Shown: positions 24,675 to 33,917, numbered from the stretch's first letter. The stretch: DNA of 41,136 bases from Methylomicrobium sp035916875 (GCF_035916875.1 NZ_JAXUHN010000082.1:1-41136), one strand, 5' to 3'. Numbers and translations: made by a program. Notes: generated from the letters alone by a model not told the origin.

Positions 24675-26798
24675 ATGGCCGAACCGATCAAAACAACACA
24701 TCCCGGCGGTTGCCCGCACGATTGTCCCGATACCTGCGCGATGGTCTTCGAGGTGACCGACGGCAAGCTGACCGGCGTCAAAGGCAACCCCGATCATCCG
24801 ATGACGCGGGGCGGGCTCTGCGTCAAGCTGAAGGATTACGAAAAACGTCACTATCATCCGGGTCGCCTGCTTTATCCGATGCGCCGCAGCGGCCCGAAAG
24901 GCAGCGGCCAGTTCACGCGGATCAGCTGGGATGAAGCGCTGGATGAAATCGTCAGCCGCTGGCAGGCGATCATCGCCGAACACGGCCCACAGGCGATCGT
25001 GCCTTACAGCTACCTCGGCAATCAGGGCCTGGTCCATGGGCTGAACGGCGGCGATGCTTTCTTCAACCGCATGGGCGCCACCGTGACCGAGCGCACCTTC
25101 TGCGGCGAAGGCTCGAGCACCGCCTGGCTGTTGACGCTGGGGCCGACCGCCGGGGTCGATCCGGAAAGCTTCATTCACGCCAAATACATCATCATCTGGG
25201 CCTGCAATTCGGTCAGCACCAATCTGCATCACTGGCACATCGTCAAGGAAACGCAGAAGCAAGGCGCCAAGGTCGTCGTGATCGACGCCTATGCCTCCCG
25301 CACGGCGAAGGAAGCCGACTGGCATCTCGCGCCGAAGCCGGGTACGGACGGCGCGTTGGCGATGGCGATGATCCATACGATCATCGAAGAGGGCTTGATC
25401 GATCAGGATTATGTCGATCGCTACACGGCCGGTTTTGCGGAGCTGGCGGAACGGGCGAAATCGCGGACGCCTGAATGGGCGGAAGAAATCACCGGCATCC
25501 CGGCCGACGACATTCGCGAGCTGGCCCGCGAATATGCGGTCACGCAACCCGCCGCGATCCGGATCGGCGTCGCGCTGGAGCGGCATCACGGCGGCGGCCA
25601 GACCATTCGCGCTGTTTCCTGTCTGCCAGCCTTGACCGGCGCCTGGCGTCATGTCGGCGGCGGCATTCTGCAATTTCCGGTTTGGGAGCATCCTTACAGG
25701 TTCGACGTGATCTGCCGGCCTGACCTGATCCCTGAAGGCGCGCGCGTGATCAACGCCTTGGGGATCGGCCGCGCCCTGACCATCGATCCGCCCGCCGGTC
25801 CGCCGATCAAATCGATCATGTGCTGGAACGCGAACCCGGTCACCCAGGCGCCGGAAACCGACAAGATCGTCGAAGGCTTGAAGAACGACGATCTATTCCT
25901 GGTTTCGGCGGAACACTTCATCTCCGACACCGCCTTGTACGCCGATATTCTGCTGCCCGCGTCGATGGGCGCGGAGCTGGAAGACATCATCCTGTCCTGG
26001 GGGCATCTGTATCTGACCTACAATGCCAAATGCGTCGATTCTCCCGGCGAGGCGATCCCGAATAACGAGATTTTCCGGCGTCTGGCCGCGAGGTTCGGCT
26101 TTCAGGAAGATAATTTCAAGTGGTCCGACTCCGAATGCCTGGAGCATTATGTCGACTGGAATGCGCCCGCGTGCCAGGGCATCACTCTGGAAACTCTGCG
26201 TCAAAACGGCTTCGCGCGTTTAAACGTCGGCACCAAGGACGATCGGGCGCCGCACAAGGAAGGCAATTTCCCGACGCCGTCCGGTAAGTGCCAGCTGATC
26301 GCTCCGGGCGCCACCAATTTTGTACCGGGACCTTTCCGGCAGATGTACGAGGGCTTTCAACCGGGCGAAGCGCTGGACCCGCTGCCGGATTATGTGCCTT
26401 CCAGGGAAACGCCTGCAACGAATCCCGATCTGGCCAAACGCTATCCCCTGAACATCGTCTCTCCGAAGAGTCACTGTTTCCTGAATTCCTGCTACGCGAA
26501 TATGGAAAACAAAATTCAGGGGCAGGGCGAGCAATTCGTACTGATCAATCAAGCTGACGCCGATCAGCGCGACATCCAGCATGGCGATCAGGTCAGGGTG
26601 TTTAACGGGCGGGGCGCTTTTGCGGGCGTTGCCAGGATCACCGAGGATGTGAAGCCGGGATTGATCGTCGCGACGCTGGGTTATTGGCGGCAGTTGAATG
26701 ATGGGACGGTGAACAGCATCAGTACGGCGGAACTGGTCAATATGGGCAATGCGCCGTCGTTTTCGGACAATCTGGTGCAAGTGGAAGCGCTGCAATGA
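24675..26798 (+). CDS. Molybdopterin (bis-MGD) oxidoreductase, substrate unknown
   Basis: A 707-residue DMSO-reductase-superfamily enzyme. The N-terminus binds a 4Fe-4S cluster: GGCPHDCPDTC gives Cys13, Cys17 and Cys21, and GGLCVK gives Cys49. Cys143 in TERTFCGEGSS stands where nitrate reductase or formate dehydrogenase relatives place the Mo ligand (inference). Further motifs are GTDGALAMAMIH and IMCWNANPVTQAPET. The C-terminal cofactor-binding domain starts near INQADADQRDIQHGDQVRVF. There is no Tat signal and no partner Fe-S or membrane subunit, so it is probably a cytoplasmic single-subunit enzyme. The frame is open upstream into the toxin gene, but ATG 24675 (MAEPIKTTHPGG) fits the family start. 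It precedes a purine-oxidation operon that also needs molybdenum. Confidence 0.88.
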   Translation: MAEPIKTTHPGGCPHDCPDTCAMVFEVTDGKLTGVKGNPDHPMTRGGLCVKLKDYEKRHYHPGRLLYPMRRSGPKGSGQFTRISWDEALDEIVSRWQAIIAEHGPQAIVPYSYLGNQGLVHGLNGGDAFFNRMGATVTERTFCGEGSSTAWLLTLGPTAGVDPESFIHAKYIIIWACNSVSTNLHHWHIVKETQKQGAKVVVIDAYASRTAKEADWHLAPKPGTDGALAMAMIHTIIEEGLIDQDYVDRYTAGFAELAERAKSRTPEWAEEITGIPADDIRELAREYAVTQPAAIRIGVALERHHGGGQTIRAVSCLPALTGAWRHVGGGILQFPVWEHPYRFDVICRPDLIPEGARVINALGIGRALTIDPPAGPPIKSIMCWNANPVTQAPETDKIVEGLKNDDLFLVSAEHFISDTALYADILLPASMGAELEDIILSWGHLYLTYNAKCVDSPGEAIPNNEIFRRLAARFGFQEDNFKWSDSECLEHYVDWNAPACQGITLETLRQNGFARLNVGTKDDRAPHKEGNFPTPSGKCQLIAPGATNFVPGPFRQMYEGFQPGEALDPLPDYVPSRETPATNPDLAKRYPLNIVSPKSHCFLNSCYANMENKIQGQGEQFVLINQADADQRDIQHGDQVRVFNGRGAFAGVARITEDVKPGLIVATLGYWRQLNDGTVNSISTAELVNMGNAPSFSDNLVQVEALQ

Positions 26799-26991
26799 CT
26801 ATTTAACAGCTAGCAGGATGCGGTTCGTTTCCCGCCGCATCCCTAAGGCCCTGGCGAAGTAAATCAAACAGCTCGAGGAAGCGATGTCCGAACATGCGAA
26901 GGATCAGGCGTTCGAACAGGCGTTCGAACAGGCGGCGCGCAAATCCGCGGCGAACTGAAACTGGGGCTGGGGCTGGAGCTGGAGCAGACGC
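26799..26991. other. Intergenic region with a 24-codon frame and simple repeats
   Basis: Between the molybdo-oxidoreductase and ade. An ATG at 26884, preceded by GAGGAAGC, opens 24 codons to TGA at 26956-26958. They contain a duplicated GCGTTCGAACAG unit encoding AFEQAFEQA. Upstream of it the same frame reads on as protein-like sequence (IKQLEEA) up to a stop, so it may be a gene remnant. Next comes CTGGGGCTGGGGCTGGAGCT, a simple repeat that supplies the GGAG ribosome site of ade. Confidence 0.35.
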
Positions 26992-28650
26992 ATGCCATAT
27001 TATCCTTTAATCGAAAGCCTCCGCGATTCGCTCAGGGCCAATCTTGTCGAAGTTTCTTCACGACGCATCTTTGCGGCCGAAATTTACTGGCGCGATGGTG
27101 TGATCACCGCCATCTCCGAACTTGGTGGCGAAGATTCGGGCCTGCCATATCTCTTGCCTGGCTTTGTAGACGCGCATGTGCATATTGAAAGCTCGATGCT
27201 GACGCCGGCGGAGTTCGCCCGGATCGCGGCTCGCCATGGCACGGTGGCGGCGGTTTCGGACCCGCATGAGATTGCGAATGTATTGGGTCTCGACGGCGTG
27301 CGCTTCATGATCGATAGTGCCCGGCAAACCCCGTTCAAATTCTGCTTTGGCGCGCCGTCCTGTGTGCCGGCGACGTCGTTTGAGACGGCCGGTGCCAGGC
27401 TCGATTGCGAGCAACTGGAGATGCTGTTTCAAACAGGCGAGGCCAGCTATTTGTCCGAAGTGATGAATTATCCGGGCGTCCTCGCGGGCGATCCCGATAT
27501 TCTGGCCAAGCTGGATCTGGCCCGACGTTACGGCTGTAAGATCGACGGCCATGCGCCGGGATTGTCGGGTTCGGAGGCTGTCCGCTATGCGGAAGCAGGA
27601 ATCAGTACCGACCATGAATGCACTACCTTGAAAGAAGCCGAGGAAAAGTTGGCCTCGGGCATGCATATCCTGATCCGCGAAGGCTCGGCAGCGCGCAATT
27701 TCGAGGCCCTGCATCCATTGATCAGCCTTCATCCGGACAAAGTGATGCTGTGCAGCGACGACAAGCATCCGGACGAACTGGCGGCGGGGCATATCGATAG
27801 GCTGGCGGCGAGAGCGTTGCAATACGGCCATGCGCTTTTCGATGTGTTGCAATGCGCATCGATCAATCCGGTCCGGCACTATGGCCTGCCTATCGGACAA
27901 TTAAGGCCGGGTGACCGCATGGATGCGGTGCTTGTCAGTGATCTTGAAACGCTGACGCCCCTGAAAACCTGGCTGGCCGGCCGTGTGGCTGCCGAACGTG
28001 GCAAGAGCCTGTTACCGGTCGTGAAACCGAAACCGATCAATCGGTTTAACGCCCGCAGGATTCAGATTTCCGACTTGATTATAAAATCGGCGAGTCAAAC
28101 CATCCGCGTGATTCAGGCGCTTGATGGCGAATTGCTGACCCGTGCAAGGGTGCTGGCGCCTAAGGTCTCCGGTGGCAACATCGTCGCGGATATCGAACGG
28201 GATGTGCTGATGTTGACCGTGGTCAATCGCTATCGCCCCGAAAAGCCGGCCGTCGCGTTCATTCAGGGTTTCGGCCTGAAGCAGGGCGCACTGGCGTCGA
28301 GCGTGGCGCACGATTCGCATAACATTATCGCGGTAGGGGCCGATGCGGAGTCAATTTGCCGGGCCGTGAATGGTATTATCGAGCAACAGGGTGGCATCGC
28401 CGTTGTGGAAAACGACCGCTTCGAGTGCTTGCCGCTGCCGATCGCCGGCTTGATCAGCGACAGGGATGGCGACTATGTCGCAAATCGCTACGCGGAACTG
28501 GACCGCATCGCCAAACGGATCGGCTCGCCCCTGAGGACTCCGTTCATGACCCTGTCGTTCATGGCTTTGCTGGTGATCCCGGATCTGAAGTTGAGCGATC
28601 GGGGGCTGTTTGACAGTCGCACCTTTCAATTCACCGACCTGGGGGTATAA
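26992..28650 (+). CDS. ade: Adenine deaminase
   Basis: Hydrolyses adenine to hypoxanthine and ammonia; amidohydrolase-superfamily metalloenzyme in the cytoplasm. The 552 residues fit the microbial Ade family (~540-590). The binuclear metal site begins with PGFVDAHVHIESS (His62, His64), then SDPHEIANVLG, the IDGHAPGLSG histidine, and MLCSDDKHPDEL with the catalytic aspartates. The extra C-terminal Ade domain has SSVAHDSHNIIAVGAD and ends MALLVIPDLKLSDRGLFD. It is the first gene of an operon: xdhA begins 4 bp after its stop, so its product hypoxanthine is the substrate of the next enzyme. No purine riboswitch was seen upstream. Confidence 0.94.
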   Translation: MPYYPLIESLRDSLRANLVEVSSRRIFAAEIYWRDGVITAISELGGEDSGLPYLLPGFVDAHVHIESSMLTPAEFARIAARHGTVAAVSDPHEIANVLGLDGVRFMIDSARQTPFKFCFGAPSCVPATSFETAGARLDCEQLEMLFQTGEASYLSEVMNYPGVLAGDPDILAKLDLARRYGCKIDGHAPGLSGSEAVRYAEAGISTDHECTTLKEAEEKLASGMHILIREGSAARNFEALHPLISLHPDKVMLCSDDKHPDELAAGHIDRLAARALQYGHALFDVLQCASINPVRHYGLPIGQLRPGDRMDAVLVSDLETLTPLKTWLAGRVAAERGKSLLPVVKPKPINRFNARRIQISDLIIKSASQTIRVIQALDGELLTRARVLAPKVSGGNIVADIERDVLMLTVVNRYRPEKPAVAFIQGFGLKQGALASSVAHDSHNIIAVGADAESICRAVNGIIEQQGGIAVVENDRFECLPLPIAGLISDRDGDYVANRYAELDRIAKRIGSPLRTPFMTLSFMALLVIPDLKLSDRGLFDSRTFQFTDLGV

Positions 28651-28654
28651 ACGC

Positions 28655-30094
28655 ATGTCTGTTGCGAGCGAAGCGGTCCCATTTCTGCTGAACCGGGACA
28701 AAATCGAGGAAAAGGCCGGGCCTGGTGTGGTGTTGCTGGACATCATCCGCCGCGTTCATCATCTGACCGGCACGAAGGAAGCCTGCCGCGAGGGCGACTG
28801 CGGCGCCTGCATGGTCTTGCTGGGCACGCCCGAGGCGTCATCACGAATGCGTTATGTTCCGGTCAACTCCTGTTTATTGCCGCTCGGCGCGGTTGCCGGC
28901 TGTCATCTGGTCACGATAGAGGGCATTAACGGCCCGGAGCTGAATCCGATTCAACAAATGCTGGTGGCCCAGGGCGGCATTCAATGCGGCTTTTGTACGC
29001 CGGGATTCGTGATCGCGTTAACCGCCTTTTTTCTGAACAGCATAAACTCCGATGCCGCCGCGGCGATGGATGCGGTGGCGGGCAATCTTTGTCGCTGCAC
29101 CGGCTATGCGGGCATCAAACGGACCATTCAAGCACTTTGCAGTCGTTTCGATTTGAGCGGCTCGCCTCAGGAAAACCGCATCCGGGATTGCATCGATTGG
29201 CATTTGCTGCCGCGTTACTTTGCGTCGATTCCGGAAAAACTGGCCTCTTTGCCCCGGATAAAGCCGGCACCTGGAGATTCGGATGCCGTCAGGGTCGCCG
29301 GCGGCACTGACCTGTTTGTGCAAAAACCGGAAATATTATGTTCCGCTCCGCTGAATTTCCTGCGGCCAGAAAACAGCGCCGAATGTGTCCGCCTGCAGGA
29401 CGGCCGCTGCATCATCGATGCAGCAACGACGATCGAGCAGCTGCGAACCTCTCAAGCACTGCAAAATCTGTTTCCGGCGATCGACGAAGATTTCAGGCGG
29501 ATCTGTTGCGCGCCGATTCGGCAGCGGGCGACCGTTGGAGGCAATCTATTCAACGCTTCGCCGATCGCCGATCTGGCAGTGTTTTTTCTGGCGTTGGATG
29601 CGCGTCTTCACATCGATGGGCCAATGCAGGAACGCCCGGTCCGCTTGCGGGATTTCTTCAAGGCCTACAAACAAATCGATTGCGGGCCGGACGAACTGCT
29701 CCGGGAAATCAGTTTAGCGCTTCCCGAACCGCCTTTCGGATTCAGCTTTGAAAAGGTCAGTAAACGGACCTACCTGGATATCGCCAGCGTCAATTCGGCG
29801 CTGCTGATCGAGCTATCGAACGGAGTGATTCAAAAGGTTTGCTTGTCCGCCGGCGGCGTCGCGCCGATTCCACTGTATTTGAACTCGACCTGCGAGTTTC
29901 TGTTGGGCAAGGCGGTGCGCGAGGAAGTCGTTCTTGAAGCGGCCAGGGTCGCGCAAAGCGAAATTGCGCCGATTTCGGATATCCGCGGCACCGCCGACTA
30001 TAAAGGCCTGCTGCTCAGGCAGCTGATTTTCGCCCATTTCCTGAAACTGTTTCCGGAGCAACTCTGCTGGGAGGCGCTGCATGAAACTGCGTGA
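28655..30094 (+). CDS. xdhA: Xanthine dehydrogenase small subunit (Fe-S and FAD)
   Basis: Electron-transfer subunit of xanthine dehydrogenase, 479 residues. The first [2Fe-2S] cluster has Cys44, Cys49, Cys52 (CREGDCGACMV) and Cys73 (NSCLLPLG). The second is formed by QCGFCTPGF and GNLCRCTGYAG. An FAD domain starts at about residue 195 with VRVAGGTDLFVQKPE and continues with APIRQRATVGGNLFNASPIADLA. A CO-dehydrogenase-flavoprotein C-terminal domain follows. The frame is open from a TTG at 28610, but ATG 28655 behind GGGGGTAT gives the usual beginning. It overlaps xdhB by 14 bp. It would pass electrons from the Mo site of XdhB to NAD or another acceptor. Confidence 0.93.
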   Translation: MSVASEAVPFLLNRDKIEEKAGPGVVLLDIIRRVHHLTGTKEACREGDCGACMVLLGTPEASSRMRYVPVNSCLLPLGAVAGCHLVTIEGINGPELNPIQQMLVAQGGIQCGFCTPGFVIALTAFFLNSINSDAAAAMDAVAGNLCRCTGYAGIKRTIQALCSRFDLSGSPQENRIRDCIDWHLLPRYFASIPEKLASLPRIKPAPGDSDAVRVAGGTDLFVQKPEILCSAPLNFLRPENSAECVRLQDGRCIIDAATTIEQLRTSQALQNLFPAIDEDFRRICCAPIRQRATVGGNLFNASPIADLAVFFLALDARLHIDGPMQERPVRLRDFFKAYKQIDCGPDELLREISLALPEPPFGFSFEKVSKRTYLDIASVNSALLIELSNGVIQKVCLSAGGVAPIPLYLNSTCEFLLGKAVREEVVLEAARVAQSEIAPISDIRGTADYKGLLLRQLIFAHFLKLFPEQLCWEALHETA

Positions 30095-32348
30095 TGCCGA
30101 ACTGCATGCGCAAGGCGCGTCCCAATTCACCGACGATCTGCTGCATCCGGAGGGAACGCTGGCGGTTTATCCGGCGGTCTCCTCTATTGCGCGCGGCATC
30201 ATCGAAAAGATCGATACCGAGCCTGCTTTCGCGCATGTCGGGGTGATTGCGGTTTTTACGGCGGCCGATATTCCGGGGGTGAATCAAATCGGCAATTTTT
30301 CGGCCGACGAAGTGCTGCTGGCCGAAAAAGAAGTTGTGTATCTGGGGCAGCCGATCGCCTTGGTGGTTGCCGAAACCGGCGAGATTGCCCGGCAGGCGGC
30401 GGCGTCGGTCGTGGTCGATTACCAGTCGTTGCCTGCCGTATTCGACGCCCGGACAGCGGATAAAATGGGTCTGCATATCGCGCCGAGAAGGCTGTTTTCT
30501 TGCGGCGATGTCGAAGCGGCCTGGGCCGGATGCGATCTGATCGTCGAAGGCTCGGCTGTGACCGGCGCGCAGGAGCACATGTATCTCGAAACCCAGAATG
30601 CGATCGCCTATCCTCTGGAAAACAACGGCCTTCGGGTTTTTTCGGCGACCCAGTCCCCAGGGGGCACGCAGCGCAGCATCGCGAGGGTATTGGGCCTGCC
30701 GATGCATGCGGTCGAAGTCGATGTGGTGCGCCTCGGCGGCGGTTTTGGCGGCAAGGAAGAACAGGCGACTGCATTTGCGGTGATGGCGGCGCTGGCGTCC
30801 CATCACCTGCAACGGATCGTAAAAATCTCGCTGCGGCGGGATGAGGACTACCGGCTGACCGGCAAGCGCCACCCTTATGAGGCCGATTTTAAGATCGGTC
30901 TGGATCGGTCCGGCAAGATTCTGGCTTACCGGGCCGATTTCTTCCAGAATGCCGGCGCGATAGCCGACCTGTCTCCGCCCATTCTGGAGCGCTCGTTGTT
31001 TCATGCCGGCAACAGTTATTTCATCCCGAATATGCAGGTTAGCGCGGTCAGTTGCCGGACGAATCTGCCGCCCAATACCGCTTTTCGTGGATTCGGCGGG
31101 CCGCAGGCGATGTATGTTCTGGAGAGTGCGATTTTTAAGGCGGCAGATAAAATGGGGGTCGACGCGAGCCGAATCCAAGAAGTCAACCTGCTGCGGGAAG
31201 GCCAGCATTTTTACTACGGCATGCAGGCGCGGCGTTGCATGGCGACCGCATGCTGGCGTGAGGCGCAGTCCCGTTTTGCCCTGCAGCAACGGCAGCTGGA
31301 AATTGATGCGTTCAATGCGGCCCATAAACTCGAAAAGAAAGGCATCGCGATCATGCCGATCTGTTTCGGCATTTCTTTTACCTCGACTTTTCTGAATCAG
31401 GCCGATGCGCTGCTGCATGTTTACGGCGACGGTAGCGTCAGCGTCAGTTGCGGCGCGGTTGAAATGGGGCAGGGCGTTAAACAGAAGATTGGCCAGGTCG
31501 TCTCCGTCGTTTTCGGTATCGACGAGCAACGCGTCAAGGTTGAAAGCACCAATACCACGCGCATCGCGAATATGTCGCCGACCGCCGCCAGCACCGGCGC
31601 CGATCTGAACGGCCAGGCGGCGCGCCTGGCGGCATTGCAGATCAAGCAGCGCCTGATCGATCTGGCCGCCGCTCGGTTGGGCGGCGTCGATGCCTCGGAG
31701 ATTACCTTCGAGAGGGAACAGGTTTGCCGACAAGGCCAACCCACAGAGCTGAGCTGGAACAGACTGGTCAGTCTGGCCTATCTATCGCGGACGGCCTTGT
31801 CGGCGGAGGTGCATTATGCGACGCCCGAGCTGTTTTTCGACCGGACCAAAGAGCAAGGACAGCCCTTCGCCTATCATGTTTACGGCTGTGCGGCGGTCGA
31901 AGTTACCCTCGATTGTCTGCGCGGCCGCTATCGCATCGATAGCGTAAAAGTCGTACACGACGACGGTCAACCGCTGGATGTGATGGTCGACTGCGGCCAG
32001 ATTGAAGGCGGAATCGTGCAAGGGCTGGGCTGGATGACGCTGGAAGAGGTCCTCTTCGATGACTCCGGGCGTTTGTTGACCGATAATCTGACCGCTTACA
32101 AAATTCCGGATATGCATTTTGCACCCGACATCGACGTGCATTTTTTAGCATCGGCGACGAATCCGCCGGGGCTGATGCATTCAAAAGCAGTCGGCGAACC
32201 GCCCTTGATGTACGGTATTGCGGCGTATTTCGCGCTGTGCAAGGCGATTCGGGCGTTTATTCCCGCCTGGCAGCCCGATTTCCGCGCTCCGATGACGCCG
32301 GAAAAAGTGCTGTTGGCGCTCTATCAGAAACAACATCCCGATGCTTAG
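30081..32348 (+). CDS. xdhB: Xanthine dehydrogenase large (molybdenum) subunit
   Basis: Catalytic subunit oxidising hypoxanthine to xanthine and urate, 755 residues, similar to the ~770 usual in bacteria. The N-terminal a/b hammerhead (about 10-120) contains YLGQPIALVVAETGE. The molybdopterin-binding part shows QEHMYLETQNAIAYP, RLGGGFGGKEEQA, LPPNTAFRGFGGPQAMYV (arginine that orients the purine) and GAVEMGQGVKQKIGQV. Near the end is SKAVGEPPLMYGIA, carrying the catalytic glutamate. All major active-site segments are present, so the subunit itself looks functional. It starts inside xdhA (14-bp overlap) and ends inside the next gene (8-bp overlap). Confidence 0.95.
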   Translation: MKLRDAELHAQGASQFTDDLLHPEGTLAVYPAVSSIARGIIEKIDTEPAFAHVGVIAVFTAADIPGVNQIGNFSADEVLLAEKEVVYLGQPIALVVAETGEIARQAAASVVVDYQSLPAVFDARTADKMGLHIAPRRLFSCGDVEAAWAGCDLIVEGSAVTGAQEHMYLETQNAIAYPLENNGLRVFSATQSPGGTQRSIARVLGLPMHAVEVDVVRLGGGFGGKEEQATAFAVMAALASHHLQRIVKISLRRDEDYRLTGKRHPYEADFKIGLDRSGKILAYRADFFQNAGAIADLSPPILERSLFHAGNSYFIPNMQVSAVSCRTNLPPNTAFRGFGGPQAMYVLESAIFKAADKMGVDASRIQEVNLLREGQHFYYGMQARRCMATACWREAQSRFALQQRQLEIDAFNAAHKLEKKGIAIMPICFGISFTSTFLNQADALLHVYGDGSVSVSCGAVEMGQGVKQKIGQVVSVVFGIDEQRVKVESTNTTRIANMSPTAASTGADLNGQAARLAALQIKQRLIDLAAARLGGVDASEITFEREQVCRQGQPTELSWNRLVSLAYLSRTALSAEVHYATPELFFDRTKEQGQPFAYHVYGCAAVEVTLDCLRGRYRIDSVKVVHDDGQPLDVMVDCGQIEGGIVQGLGWMTLEEVLFDDSGRLLTDNLTAYKIPDMHFAPDIDVHFLASATNPPGLMHSKAVGEPPLMYGIAAYFALCKAIRAFIPAWQPDFRAPMTPEKVLLALYQKQHPDA

Positions 32349-32817
32349 CTGGCGCAACGTGGTTCACGGCAGTGTGGTTTATGCGGGCGGCGATGCCATT
32401 GCCGCCGCGATCGAGGGCGAATTTCAGATTAGCCGGACGCTGGGCATGATGCTTGTCGGCGGAACGCTTTATGCGATCGAGATACCGGCGTATTTCGCCT
32501 GGATAGATCGGCAGTTTGACCATGCCGGTCGATGGCATGCGATAAAGCGCATGCTCTGTGCGGAAGCGTTTTTCAATCCGCTGTGGATCGCGCGGCATAT
32601 CGCGCTGATTAACTTGGTTTCGGGTCGCGGTTCGGAAATCAACTGGGGCTTGTTGGCGATCGGTCTGGATTCCTTTCTGTACGCCATGCCGTTTGCGCTT
32701 CTGGCCAATTACGTCATCCAAAACCTGATACCGCTCAACTGGCGGTTTTTGGCCAGTGCGCTTTTTTCGTCAGTCATGGCGGTCTATTACGCCTCGAGCA
32801 AGGAGTTGTATGGTTGA
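32341..32817 (+). CDS. Small membrane protein resembling Mpv17/PMP22, inside the xdh operon
   Basis: A 158-residue protein with about four hydrophobic helices. The N-terminus YAGGDAIAAAIEGEF then SRTLGMMLVGGTLYA recalls the Mpv17 pattern GDxIxQ...RTxRMxxxG. The C-terminus FALLANYVIQNLIPLNWRFL then SALFSSVMAVYYASSKE recalls the Mpv17 ending NFxxVPLxxRxxxxxxxxxxWNxYLSxK. Mpv17 relatives are best known from peroxisomal and mitochondrial membranes, where some form channels. The bacterial role is unknown. Its ATG overlaps xdhB by 8 bp and its stop overlaps xdhC by 8 bp, so it is translationally coupled on both sides. A role in purine or urate transport or in anchoring the enzyme is conceivable but unproven. 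Confidence 0.55.
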   Translation: MLSWRNVVHGSVVYAGGDAIAAAIEGEFQISRTLGMMLVGGTLYAIEIPAYFAWIDRQFDHAGRWHAIKRMLCAEAFFNPLWIARHIALINLVSGRGSEINWGLLAIGLDSFLYAMPFALLANYVIQNLIPLNWRFLASALFSSVMAVYYASSKELYG

Positions 32818-33765
32818 TCCGGCGCAACCCTGGCAATGGATTGGCGACGCCCTGGCTTCGGGCGCTCAGGTCATGCTGTTGATTGTGGTGGACAGTGCCG
32901 GCAGTTCTCCGGGCAGACGCGGCGCCAAAATGGCGGTCACCGCAAGCGGGGTGATCGGAACGATTGGGGGGGGGACCATTGAAAATGGCTTGATTGAGTC
33001 GGTCAGGGAATCGATGGCCTGGGGACAAACAGAGCCGAAGATTCATTCCATTGTGCATCATGCGTCTGAAACGGGCAACGGCTCCGGCATGATCTGCGGA
33101 GGCGAACAAACGGTTTTAGTCTATCCCTGCCGGCTTCAGGACCTACCCCTCTTCGAACAGTTGGACGAATGCTGCCGCCTCAGAACGCCAAGGCGCCTCG
33201 TCATTTCAAGGTATGGCCTGCAATTGATCGACGCTGGCTCGACGGGATTATCTGCACATTACGAGGCCGGCGAAGACTGGCATTACCAGGAAGTGATCGG
33301 GCTGCGCAGATGCGCTTATATCATCGGAGGCGGGCATGTCAGTCTGATGCTTTCGAAAGTGCTCGATCTACTGTCTTTCGATAGCGTCGTGATCGACGAG
33401 CGGGCAGGCCTCGAAACGATGAAAAGCAATGGCGTCGCCTGGAAAAAAATCGTCATCTCTTATGCTGAGATCGATAAAATGATTCCGGAAGGCCCGGAGG
33501 TTTTTGTCATCATCATGACGCACAGCCATCGAACCGATGCACAGGTCTTGGCGAAGCTGGCCGAAAAGAATGTTCCTTACCTTGGCCTATTAGGCAGCCG
33601 TAAAAAATTGCCTCGATCAAGGAGGCATTGTCCGGGCAAACACTGCAAAAGCTGCATGCGCCCATCGGCTTGCCGATCAAGAGTCATACGCCGGCGGAAA
33701 TCGCGATCAGTATCGCGGCCGAGCTGATTCAATTTATCAATTCCGACGATTACCCTTGCACATGA
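32810..33765 (+). pseudogene. xdhC: xdhC with a one-base frameshift near the 3' end
   Basis: XdhC binds molybdenum cofactor, promotes its sulfuration and inserts it into xanthine dehydrogenase. The N-terminal XdhC/CoxI domain (DSAGSSPGRRGAKMAV, IGTIGGGTIENGLIE) and the Rossmann domain (AYIIGGGHVSLMLSKVLDLL, VIIMTHSHRTDA, YLGLLGSRKK) are intact. After SRKK the original frame turns into basic nonsense and stops at 33725-33727. Adding one A to the six-A run at 33602-33607 restores IASIKEALSGQTLQKLHAPI and then GLPIKSHTPAEIAISIAAEL to TGA at 33763-33765. The lost segment is a normal XdhC C-terminus. True mutation, polymerase slippage or a sequencing error are all possible. Start at ATG 32810 behind AGGAG; a longer frame from 32756 is less likely. 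Confidence 0.85.
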
Positions 33766-33917
33766 TAAACCTGACGATACGCCTGGCAACCCCAGGCGAT
33801 GCCGACCGTTCAATGATTGTCGGCCTGGGACCCGTCACGGTCGATCCGGCATTGCAAAACCGCATGATCGGCCGTCGGCTCATGCAGGACCTGCTCCAGC
33901 GGGCATCCGCTCGATGA
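33762..33917 (+). pseudogene. GNAT acetyltransferase remnant with internal deletion
   Basis: A 51-codon frame beginning MINLTIRLATPGDADRSMIV and continuing GLGPVTVDPALQNRMIGRRL then MQDLLQRA. The beginning is a typical GNAT start (IRLATPxDAD) and the second part a typical acetyl-CoA motif A (VGPITVDPAxQGRGIGRRLM). The ~80 residues normally between them are missing, and so is the C-terminal half. It overlaps the restored xdhC stop as ATGA, so an intact GNAT gene was once part of the xdh operon. The C-terminal truncation coincides with the start of a transposase remnant at ~33913. Confidence 0.7.

Noticed and set aside
26799..26991. Purine riboswitch upstream of ade
   Set aside because: No conserved loop-loop core could be recognised in this interval; it is dominated by simple repeats.
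30015..31739. 574-codon minus-strand frame opposite xdhB
   Set aside because: Arises from GC-rich codon use of xdhB; composition (His/Arg/Gln rich, no domain) is that of a shadow.
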